NCBI GenBank assembly: GCA_934401725.1
Contig: CAKRSS010000042.1
Span: 1 to 16,692, forward strand
Reading direction: 5' to 3'
Length of the DNA stretch: 16,692 bases
DNA from: an uncultured Eubacteriales bacterium
GTDB lineage: Bacteria; Bacillota; Clostridia; Oscillospirales; CAG-272
Below the pieces are notes generated by a model, which saw only the letters and a list, made by a program, of their open reading frames with translations, did no database searches and was not told where the DNA came from. Below, one piece after another: positions 8,165-13,781 of this stretch. Position 1 is the stretch's first letter, and every line of letters starts with the position of its first letter. Position numbers and translations under genes: made by a program.

Positions 8165-8367
8165 GTTTATACTGAACAAAAATTGTTTGTTTTGCGCTTG
8201 AGGAGACGGTCGCGTCCGAGAAGATGAATTAATTAAGAAAAAATTTTAAATTTTTTTAATTCATCATTTTTTGAAGATTTTATCGGCCATGCATTTCAAA
8301 ATACGGCCGAAAAATAGTTGAAAACGGCCAAAACTTAAAACAATAATAAACAAAATTAACAATAACT

Positions 8368-8420
8368 GATGCAAAACAAGCTGTTTAGGCTAAACATAGC
8401 CTGAAATTGCATCCGTTTTT
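8368..8420 (+). terminator. Hairpin with T-run just upstream of the DUF6514-like gene
   Basis: Outer arms GATGCAA (8368-8374) and TTGCATC (8407-8413) enclose inner arms AGGCT (8387-8391) and AGCCT (8398-8402), and a T-run follows at 8415-8420. It has the form of a terminator with a branched or bulged stem. Its right arm overlaps the -35 area of the next promoter, so it may insulate the promoter or act as a regulatory structure. Confidence 0.45.
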
Positions 8421-8434
8421 TATTGTGATATAAT
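8407..8434 (+). promoter_or_regulatory. Promoter of the DUF6514-like gene
   Basis: A perfect TATAAT at 8429-8434 is preceded by TGTGA (extended -10); the best -35 candidate is TTGCAT at 8407-8412 with a 16-bp spacer. A dyad, TTGTGAT (8423-8429) and ATCACAA (8441-8447), straddles the -10 and could be an operator. Confidence 0.7.
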
Positions 8435-8474
8435 AACAGCATCACAAATTTTTATTAACAAGGAGACACCTCTG

Positions 8475-8795
8475 ATGAACAATTGCTATGGCATCACCAC
8501 GAAAAAACTCACCTTTGTACCCGGCCGCAGACCTCTGCTGGACGGAAGCGCCAAAGTCCTTGACGGCCGCGCACGCTATCGACTGTTTCGCGTCGAAAAA
8601 GACGGCGAATCATTCTACCAGCTGTGCGTTTCCTATGGTGGCGAGATGGCAGAATGCTTCGTGCGCTGCGAGCGCGAAGCTGCGGCAAGACTGTTTTTCT
8701 CACTACTGAACGGAAGGGTCACGCCATGCAGCATGGTCTGTATCGTCAGAGAATCGGTTGACGAGGGCGAAGGGGAGGTTTTGGCCGAGATTTAA
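8475..8795 (+). CDS. DUF6514-like small protein
   Basis: A 106-residue soluble protein with no signal peptide or membrane segment. The C-terminal pattern of an ARLFFSLLNGRVTPCSM type resembles the ending of DUF6514 proteins (LL..G.VTPC), small Firmicute proteins of unknown function. The central part (YRLFRVEKDGESFYQLCVSYGG) reads as a beta-hairpin. AAGGAGA lies upstream of the ATG with a long spacer. The gene has its own promoter. Its stop codon TAA is part of the TTAA end of a large palindromic element, so the final residues may have been set by that insertion. The family call is from memory of the conserved C-terminus and is moderate; no function is claimed. Confidence 0.7.
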   Translation: MNNCYGITTKKLTFVPGRRPLLDGSAKVLDGRARYRLFRVEKDGESFYQLCVSYGGEMAECFVRCEREAAARLFFSLLNGRVTPCSMVCIVRESVDEGEGEVLAEI

Positions 8796-8960
8796 GGCTT
8801 CACCGCGTAATTCCGATGGTGCAATTGCGCAGTCAGATTTTTTGTCAGATGAAACAAAAATTCGCAGGCTGTAGTGGGGCTACATACAAGAATTCTTGCA
8901 AAATATGACAAAAAATGCCCGGCAAGTGTGCCGCTCGGACATTGTGCGGTGATGCCTTAA
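8792..8960. repeat. 169-bp imperfect palindrome, MITE-like element
   Basis: Terminal arms of 15 bp (8792-8806, TTAAGGCTTCACCGC; 8946-8960, GCGGTGATGCCTTAA) match at 14 positions. Pairing continues inward: TCCGA with its partner near 8934, ATTTTTTGTCA (8838-8848) with TGACAAAAAAT (8906-8916), and a small central hairpin GTAG/CTAC around 8871-8884. The whole unit can fold into one long hairpin and has no coding frame. This fits a non-autonomous miniature inverted-repeat element or a structured RNA. Both ends carry TTAA, and the left TTAA contains the stop codon of the preceding gene. Confidence 0.75.
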
Positions 8961-8993
8961 GTCAAAATATTGTGTCATTTATGAAAAAACACC

Positions 8994-9022
8994 TTTACAA
9001 ACGGCAGATGTTGTGGTATTAT
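8994..9022 (+). promoter_or_regulatory. Promoter of nrdR
   Basis: TTTACA at 8994-8999, a 17-bp spacer and TATTAT at 9017-9022, preceded by a TGTGG extended -10. Each hexamer differs from consensus at one base. The promoter starts about 30 bases after the palindromic element ends. Confidence 0.85.
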
Positions 9023-9090
9023 ATATGTATAGAAATTACAGTTTCTCGAGTTTGGGAAAGGAACGCATTTTGAATGCGGGTGTTTGAATT

Positions 9091-9585
9091 ATGAAATGTC
9101 CTGCCTGTGGTTATCCTGATAGTAAGGTTATTGATTCCCGTCCCGTGTCTGACGGCAACAGCATCAGACGTAGACGAGAGTGCCTTGTGTGTCAGAAGCG
9201 TTTTACGACATTTGAGATGATAGAGTCTGTTCAGATTATCGTTGTGAAGAAGGATGGTTCAAAGGAACTGTTTGACCGCAATAAGCTGCTTGGCGGCCTG
9301 CTCAAGGCGTGCCAGAAGCGTCCGGTCAACGCTGAGGATGTCGTGACTGACATTGAGACCGAGCTTCAGAACTCGCTGCGTCTCGAGGTGCCGTCACGCG
9401 AGCTTGGTGAGATGGTTATGAGTCGCCTTCAGAAAATCGACGAGGTGGCGTACGTGAGATTTGCGTCCGTTTACCGTGAGTTTAAGGATATTGATACCTT
9501 CCTTGCCGAGCTTACGGTGATGAAGCAGCAATCCGAGGCTGAGCATAACGCACTCTTGGCAGAGCAGGGCGAGACCAAACTCTGA
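9091..9585 (+). CDS. nrdR: Transcriptional repressor NrdR
   Basis: A 164-residue regulator of ribonucleotide reductase genes that senses ATP/dATP. The N-terminal zinc ribbon has paired cysteines MKCPACGYPDSK (Cys3, Cys6) and CLVCQKRF (Cys31, Cys34), and the basic stretch IRRRREC. From about residue 46 is the ATP-cone domain (VVKKDGSKELFDRNKLLGGL, and later VAYVRFASVYREFKD). The length is close to the usual 150-165 residues. An in-frame TGA directly upstream excludes a longer start. The only good Shine-Dalgarno (GGAAAGGAA, 9055-9063) is 27 bases before the ATG, with a 6-bp, 3-base-loop hairpin (9064-9078) between them. No nrd gene is in the window, so regulated targets are elsewhere. Identification is firm. 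Confidence 0.97.
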   Translation: MKCPACGYPDSKVIDSRPVSDGNSIRRRRECLVCQKRFTTFEMIESVQIIVVKKDGSKELFDRNKLLGGLLKACQKRPVNAEDVVTDIETELQNSLRLEVPSRELGEMVMSRLQKIDEVAYVRFASVYREFKDIDTFLAELTVMKQQSEAEHNALLAEQGETKL

Positions 9586-9598
9586 TTGACACGATATG

Positions 9599-9644
9599 CA
9601 GCGCCGGAAAAAACGGAAACCCGTTTTTTTCGGCGCTGTTTTTT
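9599..9644 (+). terminator. Intrinsic terminator of nrdR
   Basis: Perfect arms CAGCGCCG and CGGCGCTG enclose an inner A-run/T-run pairing and CGG/CCG, followed by TTTTTT. It is immediately downstream of the nrdR stop codon. Confidence 0.95.
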
Positions 9645-9662
9645 GATTGTTTCATCTGGAGG

Positions 9663-9691
9663 TTGACAGCGTGTGGCAGTTGTGGTATAAT
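9663..9691 (+). promoter_or_regulatory. Consensus promoter of the membrane protein/GNAT unit
   Basis: TTGACA (9663-9668), a 17-bp spacer, TATAAT (9686-9691) with a TG extended -10. It lies downstream of an in-frame ATG at 9647, which therefore cannot be the start used from this promoter. Confidence 0.92.
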
Positions 9692-9724
9692 TATCGAAGC
9701 TTGAGTTATACGGAGGGGAGAACT

Positions 9725-9964
9725 GTGAATAACAAGGTTATCAATATAATTCAGATCGTCGTGATTGCGCTGAGCCTTTGCACGCTGCTTGCGGCGGTAG
9801 CGCTTTTCGCCTCGACGGTCGGCGTGCCGAACGATGCCGTCGGAGCGCTGCACAATTTGTCTGCCAATCTGCGCGGGATGCTGTTTCTCATCATTTCTGG
9901 TGTGCTGCTTGCGGCGGACACTGTGTGGCTGATAGTGCGTACGGTGCTTGCGAAAAAGAAATAA
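9725..9964 (+). CDS. Small two-helix membrane protein, unknown function
   Basis: A 79-residue protein starting at GTG 9725, chosen because GGAGGGGAG stands just upstream and because the consensus promoter lies after the alternative ATG at 9647. Two hydrophobic helices are visible, roughly residues 5-30 (VINIIQIVVIALSLCTLLAA) and 50-72 (MLFLIISGVLLAADTVWLIV), joined by a short loop with GVPNDAVGALHNL. It ends in KKK, which predicts a cytoplasmic C-terminus. Its stop overlaps the start of the GNAT gene (TAATG), so the two are co-translated. I do not recognise the family and see no catalytic motif. Confidence 0.75.
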   Translation: MNNKVINIIQIVVIALSLCTLLAAVALFASTVGVPNDAVGALHNLSANLRGMLFLIISGVLLAADTVWLIVRTVLAKKK

Positions 9965-10500
9965 TGGCTATACTTTTCAGAACGCCGAGGCTCGACCTCA
10001 TCCCGCTGACGGCAGGGGAGCTTGATATGCTGGTATACGACCTGCCCGCCCTCGAGCGCAAGCTTGGAGTCAGGTATCGCGGCGAGCCGATAGAGGGGTA
10101 TTTCAAAAAGATTCTGATGTGTCAGTACGCGCACGTCGCGGCTGATCCGGAGAATTTTATCTGGCGTACGTTCTGGCTGATAGTCCGCAGGGAGGACGGC
10201 GTGGTGGTCGGTTCCTCAGATTTCAAATCGCCACCGGACAGCGCCGGGACAGTCGAGATAGGCTACGGACTCGGCGAGGGCTTCTGCCACAACGGCTACA
10301 TGACCGAGACAGTCCGCACCATGTGCCGCTACGCGTTCTCGAACAACAAGGTTACGCGCGTCATCGCCGCGACCGAGATCGGCAATCTGCCGTCGATGCG
10401 TGTGCTGACCAGATGCGGATTCCTGGCTTACCGTCAGGAGGAGTATATGTGGTGGTATATTGATAGGACAATGTTCGAAAATACCATCACAAATCAATAA
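9964..10500 (+). CDS. GNAT-family N-acetyltransferase (RimJ/RimL-like)
   Basis: A 178-residue acyl-CoA-dependent acetyltransferase. It opens FRTPRLDLIPLTAGEL, the standard N-terminus of the Acetyltransf_3 group. The core has VVVGSSDFKSPP, then VEIGYGLGEGFCHNGYMTE, whose GEGFCHNGY segment fits the acetyl-CoA pyrophosphate-binding loop, then VIAATEIGNLPSMRVLTRCGF, the conserved N-x-x-S-x-x-x-L-x-x-x-G-F helix. Substrate is unknown; members acetylate ribosomal protein N-termini, antibiotics or small amines. The ATG at 9964 overlaps the preceding stop by one base and has only a weak ribosome site, so translation is probably coupled to the membrane protein. Family is firm, substrate not assignable. 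Confidence 0.9.
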   Translation: MAILFRTPRLDLIPLTAGELDMLVYDLPALERKLGVRYRGEPIEGYFKKILMCQYAHVAADPENFIWRTFWLIVRREDGVVVGSSDFKSPPDSAGTVEIGYGLGEGFCHNGYMTETVRTMCRYAFSNNKVTRVIAATEIGNLPSMRVLTRCGFLAYRQEEYMWWYIDRTMFENTITNQ

Positions 10501-10557
10501 AAGTCAAGAAAAATTACGCGAATATTCTTACATTGAGACTGAATATTTCGATGCTTA

Positions 10558-10608
10558 GAGGATAAAAAAACAGCTTTCACATGTTGTGAAAGCTGTTTTT
10601 TTATCCTC
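10558..10608. terminator. Perfect 24-bp bidirectional terminator
   Basis: Arms 10558-10581 and 10585-10608 are perfectly complementary around a 3-base TGT loop. The stem includes CAGCTTTCACA and its complement plus an A7/T7 pair, so a T-run follows the G+C-richer part on both strands. It can end the GNAT unit on the plus strand and a possible minus-strand small RNA. Confidence 0.93.
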
Positions 10609-10612
10609 TCGA

Positions 10613-10641
10613 GTGCCATAAAGCTATATACTTTATGGCAC
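10613..10641. repeat. 29-bp palindrome, copy 1
   Basis: Arms GTGCCATAAAG and CTTTATGGCAC around a CTATATA centre. The whole 29-mer is the exact reverse complement of copy 2 at 10858-10886. It lies five bases after a long terminator hairpin. Confidence 0.92.
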
Positions 10642-10678
10642 AAGAATATGCACAAAAATTTGCCTGTGTAACGTTTAC

Positions 10679-10707
10679 AGTATAGCATTTAATTCGGCAT
10701 TTGTCAA
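10679..10707 (-). promoter_or_regulatory. Consensus minus-strand promoter
   Basis: Read on the minus strand: TTGACA (10707-10702), a 17-bp spacer, TATACT (10684-10679). It points left, towards the palindrome and the terminator, with no protein gene downstream. Confidence 0.75.
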
Positions 10708-10820
10708 GCGATTTCGGGCGTTTTTGGCCGCATTATCGCGCCAAAATGAGGGGTGAGGCAACGTGAGGAAATATGGCAGGAATGCCCTTGTGTCAAACGG
10801 GCGTCGATTGTGGCAGATAA

Positions 10821-10857
10821 ATCAAAAAAAGCGTTGTCGCACAACGCTTTTTTTGAT
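10821..10857. terminator. 17-bp bidirectional terminator-like hairpin
   Basis: Perfect 17-bp arms ATCAAAAAAAGCGTTGT and ACAACGCTTTTTTTGAT around a CGC loop, with T-runs on both strands. It directly abuts copy 2 of the 29-bp palindrome, the same order (hairpin, then palindrome) as at 10558-10641, but its sequence is unrelated to the first hairpin. Confidence 0.88.
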
Positions 10858-10886
10858 GTGCCATAAAGTATATAGCTTTATGGCAC
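10858..10886. repeat. 29-bp palindrome, copy 2 (inverted relative to copy 1)
   Basis: Arms GTGCCATAAAG and CTTTATGGCAC around a TATATAG centre. It is the exact reverse complement of copy 1, 216 bases away. Similarity continues for a few bases outside when copy 1 is inverted (CACT.GAG). The pair could be terminal inverted repeats of a 274-bp element (10613-10886). Confidence 0.92.
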
Positions 10887-10923
10887 TGGAGTGTGTCAAT
10901 TGCAGACAAAAGGAGGACAAAGA

Positions 10924-11052
10924 ATGGAAGAAAACAAAACGCGCGACAGATATGAGCGGCCGTGCGTGAAGGTCGTTTTAATCGCGACGGTGGACGTAAT
11001 AAGCACGTCCGGCGAGGGCGACAGATTACCTAAGGATTATTTCAGCTTTTGA
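10924..11052 (+). CDS. 42-residue peptide of the YE(R/K)P...DVI.TS type
   Basis: A small gene with a near-perfect AAAGGAGGA seven bases before its ATG. The 42-residue product contains RYERPCVKVVLIAT, then VDVISTSGEGD and a C-terminal DYFSF. Short peptides with YE(K/R)P near the N-terminus and DVI.TSG followed by acidic residues occur in Clostridia, often near surface or exported protein genes; their function is not known to me. There is no signal peptide or membrane helix; it has one Cys at position 14. The stop is 14 bases before the next start, so it is the first gene of a unit with the BspA-like protein. The ribosome site and motif support a real gene. Confidence 0.7.
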   Translation: MEENKTRDRYERPCVKVVLIATVDVISTSGEGDRLPKDYFSF

Positions 11053-11066
11053 GAAAGGAAATTGAG

Positions 11067-12683
11067 ATGAAAAAAGTAGTAACTTCACTGTTAATCACGT
11101 TGATTCTGGCGGGCTGCCTTGTGATTGGTTTGGCCGTTTCGGCGGCCGATACTCCGGCGCTGACCATACGCTCGGCCAGCCTCTCGCTCGAGAGCAACGT
11201 GTACATTTGGTTCGACATGTCGCTCCAAAACGTCGACAAGGACGCCGACGACTACGGCATGATTTTCTGGAAGACCACACAGAAGGCGGGCTCGTACACA
11301 TACGAGAACGCGCAGGGCAACGACGCGGCGGTCGTGCGCGGCAAATCGGCCGGGCAGTGGGCGCACGATGACACGCTGAACTGCGATGTCGTGACCTACA
11401 AATACGGCATTTCGGCCAAGGAAATGGCGGATATTGTCTACGCGCAGGGCTACGCAAAGGTGGGCGAGAGCTATTATTACAGCAGCATCGTGCCGTACAG
11501 CGCGGTGAGATACGCCTCGAACAAGCTCGGCCTGACGCCCGGCGTCACCGGAACGGACGACGAGAACCTCAAAGCCCTCCTGCGCTCCATGCTCGAATAC
11601 GGCGCGGCGGCGCAGAAGTATTTCAACTATAACACCGATAATCTGGCGACAGATATTTTGAATGTTAAGTATAGTGAGGGGCTGAAATTTACGAGTAATG
11701 GAGATGGGACGTGTTATGTAAGCGGGATTGGTACGTGTGAGGATACGGATGTTGTTATACCGAAGGTGTCACAAAAGTGGGAGAAAGTTGTCGGGATTGG
11801 TGAAAGGGCGTTTTACAACTGTGACAGCCTGACGAGTGTTGTGATTCCAGAGGGGGTGACGAGCATCGGAGTGCGCGCGTTTCAGGATTGCAACAGCATT
11901 AAAACTGTTGAAATTCCGAGCAGCGTTACGGAAATTGGCGCTCAGGCGTTCGGCTGGACAGAGCGGTTGACTATCATCCTGTCCGACAGGAACGCAACCT
12001 ACCACATGACAAACGACTGCATTATAGAAACCGCGACTAAGACGTTGGTTGTCGGTTTGAACAGCAGCGTTATTCCTACCGACGGCAGTGTTACAAGCAT
12101 AGCGGCGCGTGCGTTTGCCGGAAGCAAGTTACTCACAACAATAGAGATTCCCGACGGTGTGACAAGTATCGGAGAATTTGCATTTCTTGAGTGCGACAAG
12201 CTGGCGAACGTTGTTATACCGGCGAGCGTAACGAGCATAGGCTCCGGCGCATTCAGCGGGTGTAGCGGCATTAAAAACATGAAGGTGGCCGCCGAAACCG
12301 AAAACTATTACAGTACGTCCGACTGCCTCATTGAGGCTCCGACAAAAACACTATTGGTTGTATACGGTGATAAGTCGATTCCATCCGATGGAAGCGTCAC
12401 TCGCATAGGTTACGGCGCATTCGGATTGCAGTGGCGCATAACCGAGCTCGTAATACCGGACGGCATAACGAGATTGGACGATTACGCATTCTACGCATCG
12501 AGAAAGCTCGCGAGCATTACCATTCCCGTCAGCGTGACGAGCATAGGCAGCGGTGTCTTTCACAATTGCAGCGGCCTTGCCAACATCAAATATGAAGGCA
12601 CCGAGGCGCAGTGGAACGAGATCGACAAAAGCACCGGCTGGGACAAGAATTGCGGTTCTTACACCATCATCTTCGAAAATTAA
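11067..12683 (+). CDS. BspA-type leucine-rich-repeat surface protein
   Basis: A 538-residue exported protein. Residues 1-27 are a signal peptide (KK, hydrophobic core, VSAAD cleavage). An LAGC at 14-17 could pass as a lipobox, but the hydrophobic run continues past it, so signal peptidase I is more likely. Residues about 30-195 form a domain seen in clostridial surface proteins, ending LLRSMLEYGAAAQKYFNYNT. Residues about 205-520 hold BspA/LRR_5 repeats of the form AF..C..L..V.IP..VTSIG, interrupted by longer non-repeat loops beginning NATYHM and ENYYST. There is no LPXTG or other anchor. Start 11067 is chosen for GAAAGGAAA upstream; a TTG at 11049 is in frame but unlikely. Base use changes sharply near 11645, GC-rich before and AT-richer after. 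Likely adhesive or ligand-binding; the ligand is unknown. Confidence 0.88.
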   Translation: MKKVVTSLLITLILAGCLVIGLAVSAADTPALTIRSASLSLESNVYIWFDMSLQNVDKDADDYGMIFWKTTQKAGSYTYENAQGNDAAVVRGKSAGQWAHDDTLNCDVVTYKYGISAKEMADIVYAQGYAKVGESYYYSSIVPYSAVRYASNKLGLTPGVTGTDDENLKALLRSMLEYGAAAQKYFNYNTDNLATDILNVKYSEGLKFTSNGDGTCYVSGIGTCEDTDVVIPKVSQKWEKVVGIGERAFYNCDSLTSVVIPEGVTSIGVRAFQDCNSIKTVEIPSSVTEIGAQAFGWTERLTIILSDRNATYHMTNDCIIETATKTLVVGLNSSVIPTDGSVTSIAARAFAGSKLLTTIEIPDGVTSIGEFAFLECDKLANVVIPASVTSIGSGAFSGCSGIKNMKVAAETENYYSTSDCLIEAPTKTLLVVYGDKSIPSDGSVTRIGYGAFGLQWRITELVIPDGITRLDDYAFYASRKLASITIPVSVTSIGSGVFHNCSGLANIKYEGTEAQWNEIDKSTGWDKNCGSYTIIFEN

Positions 12684-12692
12684 CCCAAACAG

Positions 12693-12720
12693 CCCCGGCC
12701 GCATGCCGGGGCACTTTTTT
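12693..12720 (+). terminator. Intrinsic terminator of BspA-like gene
   Basis: Arms CCCCGGC and GCCGGGG with a 5-base loop, then CACTTTTTT, ten bases after the stop codon. Confidence 0.95.
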
Positions 12721-12721
12721 C

Positions 12722-12750
12722 TTGCAAACCGCATTGAAATATGTTACAAT
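12722..12750 (+). promoter_or_regulatory. Promoter of the alpha/beta hydrolase gene
   Basis: TTGCAA (12722-12727), a 17-bp spacer, TACAAT (12745-12750). It starts two bases after the T-run of the preceding terminator. Confidence 0.8.
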
Positions 12751-12791
12751 ATATGCACAGGCGCGCAGTGCCGGGGTGAGGAGGAGAATGT

Positions 12792-13700
12792 ATGTTTGAA
12801 AAAATGATAAAAATGCAGACCGCGAAGCAGGAAAAAATGCTCGAGAACTGGCTCCGAAAGCGCGAGCAGGGATATTCGCTGCCCGAGAGCGTCATTCTGA
12901 CCGAGAACGTCGATTACATGGGCGATGGGCTCGCTTGCCACCGCATGGACATCTATCAGCCTTCCGCAGGGCAGGGCTTCCCGGTGCTGGTGAATATACA
13001 CGGCGGCGGTTTCCTGCTCGGCAAAAAAGAGGTCAACCGGCAGTTCTGCGCGGACATGTGCCAGCGCGGATTTCTAGTGTTTTGCCTTGAGTACCCGCTT
13101 GTGCCACAGGTCAGCATATTTGAAATTTTCCGCGATCTGACGGCAGGAATTAATAAAGTCGGCGAGCTTGCGGAAAAATATAACGGCGACATTTCGCGTC
13201 TCTGCCTGTGCGGTGACAGCGCCGGGGCGTACCTCTGTGTATACCTTGCGGCAATGCAGCGCAGCCTAGCCATCGCCGAGGCCGCCGGAGTTGCGCAGAT
13301 AGTTCCACCGATACGGGCGATAGGACTCATCAGCGGCATGTTCTACACTAAAAAGCGCGATCAGATAGGCATGTTCCTGCCCAATATGGTCTATGGGCAA
13401 GGTTGGCGGCGTGGAGCGTTCGCGCCTTACATAGACCCCGAGAACCGCGAGCTTGTCGGCAGCCTGACGCCGAGCTTCATTGTAACGGCAAGGGGTGACT
13501 TCCTCCGGCATTACAGCCGCCAATTCGCCGCGGCGCTCGGGCGTGCGGGCGCGCCACATCAGTTCCTTGACATTGACGCGGGGAAGAAGCTGTCGCACGC
13601 ATTCTCTGCGATGCTGCCGGAAATCCCCGAGTCGCGCCAGGCCAACGATGCCATGGCAGAGTATCTTTTGGCAAATTCGCACGGTGTCACGACAAAATAA
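12792..13700 (+). CDS. Alpha/beta hydrolase, HSL-type esterase
   Basis: A 302-residue carboxylic-ester hydrolase of the alpha/beta hydrolase-3 (hormone-sensitive-lipase-like) group. The oxyanion motif is HGGGF (70-74). The nucleophile elbow is GDSAG with Ser143. The acid is probably Asp236 in TARGDFLRH and the base His269 in LSHAF, giving the right order and spacing for a complete catalytic triad. There is no signal peptide; the N-terminus is charged and helical, so the enzyme is cytoplasmic, suited to short acyl esters. GAGGAGGAG precedes the ATG. It has its own promoter. The serpin gene follows after 81 bases with no terminator between, so the two may be co-transcribed. Natural substrate unknown. 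Confidence 0.92.
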   Translation: MFEKMIKMQTAKQEKMLENWLRKREQGYSLPESVILTENVDYMGDGLACHRMDIYQPSAGQGFPVLVNIHGGGFLLGKKEVNRQFCADMCQRGFLVFCLEYPLVPQVSIFEIFRDLTAGINKVGELAEKYNGDISRLCLCGDSAGAYLCVYLAAMQRSLAIAEAAGVAQIVPPIRAIGLISGMFYTKKRDQIGMFLPNMVYGQGWRRGAFAPYIDPENRELVGSLTPSFIVTARGDFLRHYSRQFAAALGRAGAPHQFLDIDAGKKLSHAFSAMLPEIPESRQANDAMAEYLLANSHGVTTK

Positions 13701-13781
13701 TATCCCTGTATTAAGCTTTTGAATATATGCTGGTGTGATGTGATATCTGCATTAAAATACGCAATCAAGGAGGCTTTTACT

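Larger units (their letters stand above)
8165..8474. other. AT-rich intergenic stretch with nested inverted repeats
   Basis: No gene is seen here. It contains a perfect 10-bp inverted repeat, GATGAATTAA (8223-8232) and TTAATTCATC (8256-8265), enclosing an A/T-only palindromic core. Three CGGCC words follow, starting at 8284, 8314 and 8335, spaced 30 and 21 bases (near whole helical turns). Further on is a structured element at 8368-8420 and the promoter of the next gene. Confidence 0.7.
10558..10672 (-). ncRNA. Putative small RNA of about 105-115 nt (minus strand)
   Basis: A consensus promoter on the minus strand (10679-10707) would start transcription near 10672. The transcript would contain a 35-base leader, the 29-base palindrome as a first hairpin, and the 24-bp hairpin with U-tract as terminator. 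No plausible coding frame with a ribosome site lies in it: the only minus frame of any length starts inside the promoter. Two hairpins with a promoter and a terminator is the shape of a small RNA gene. The alternative is a repetitive element with a chance promoter. The end points are estimates. Confidence 0.45.

Noticed and set aside
10763..10969. Plus-strand 68-codon frame and a minus-strand 64-codon frame (10494-10688) sharing the peptide CHKVYSFMALE
   Set aside because: The shared peptide is only the translation of the 29-bp palindrome read from its two inverted copies; neither frame has a ribosome site, and one starts inside a promoter.
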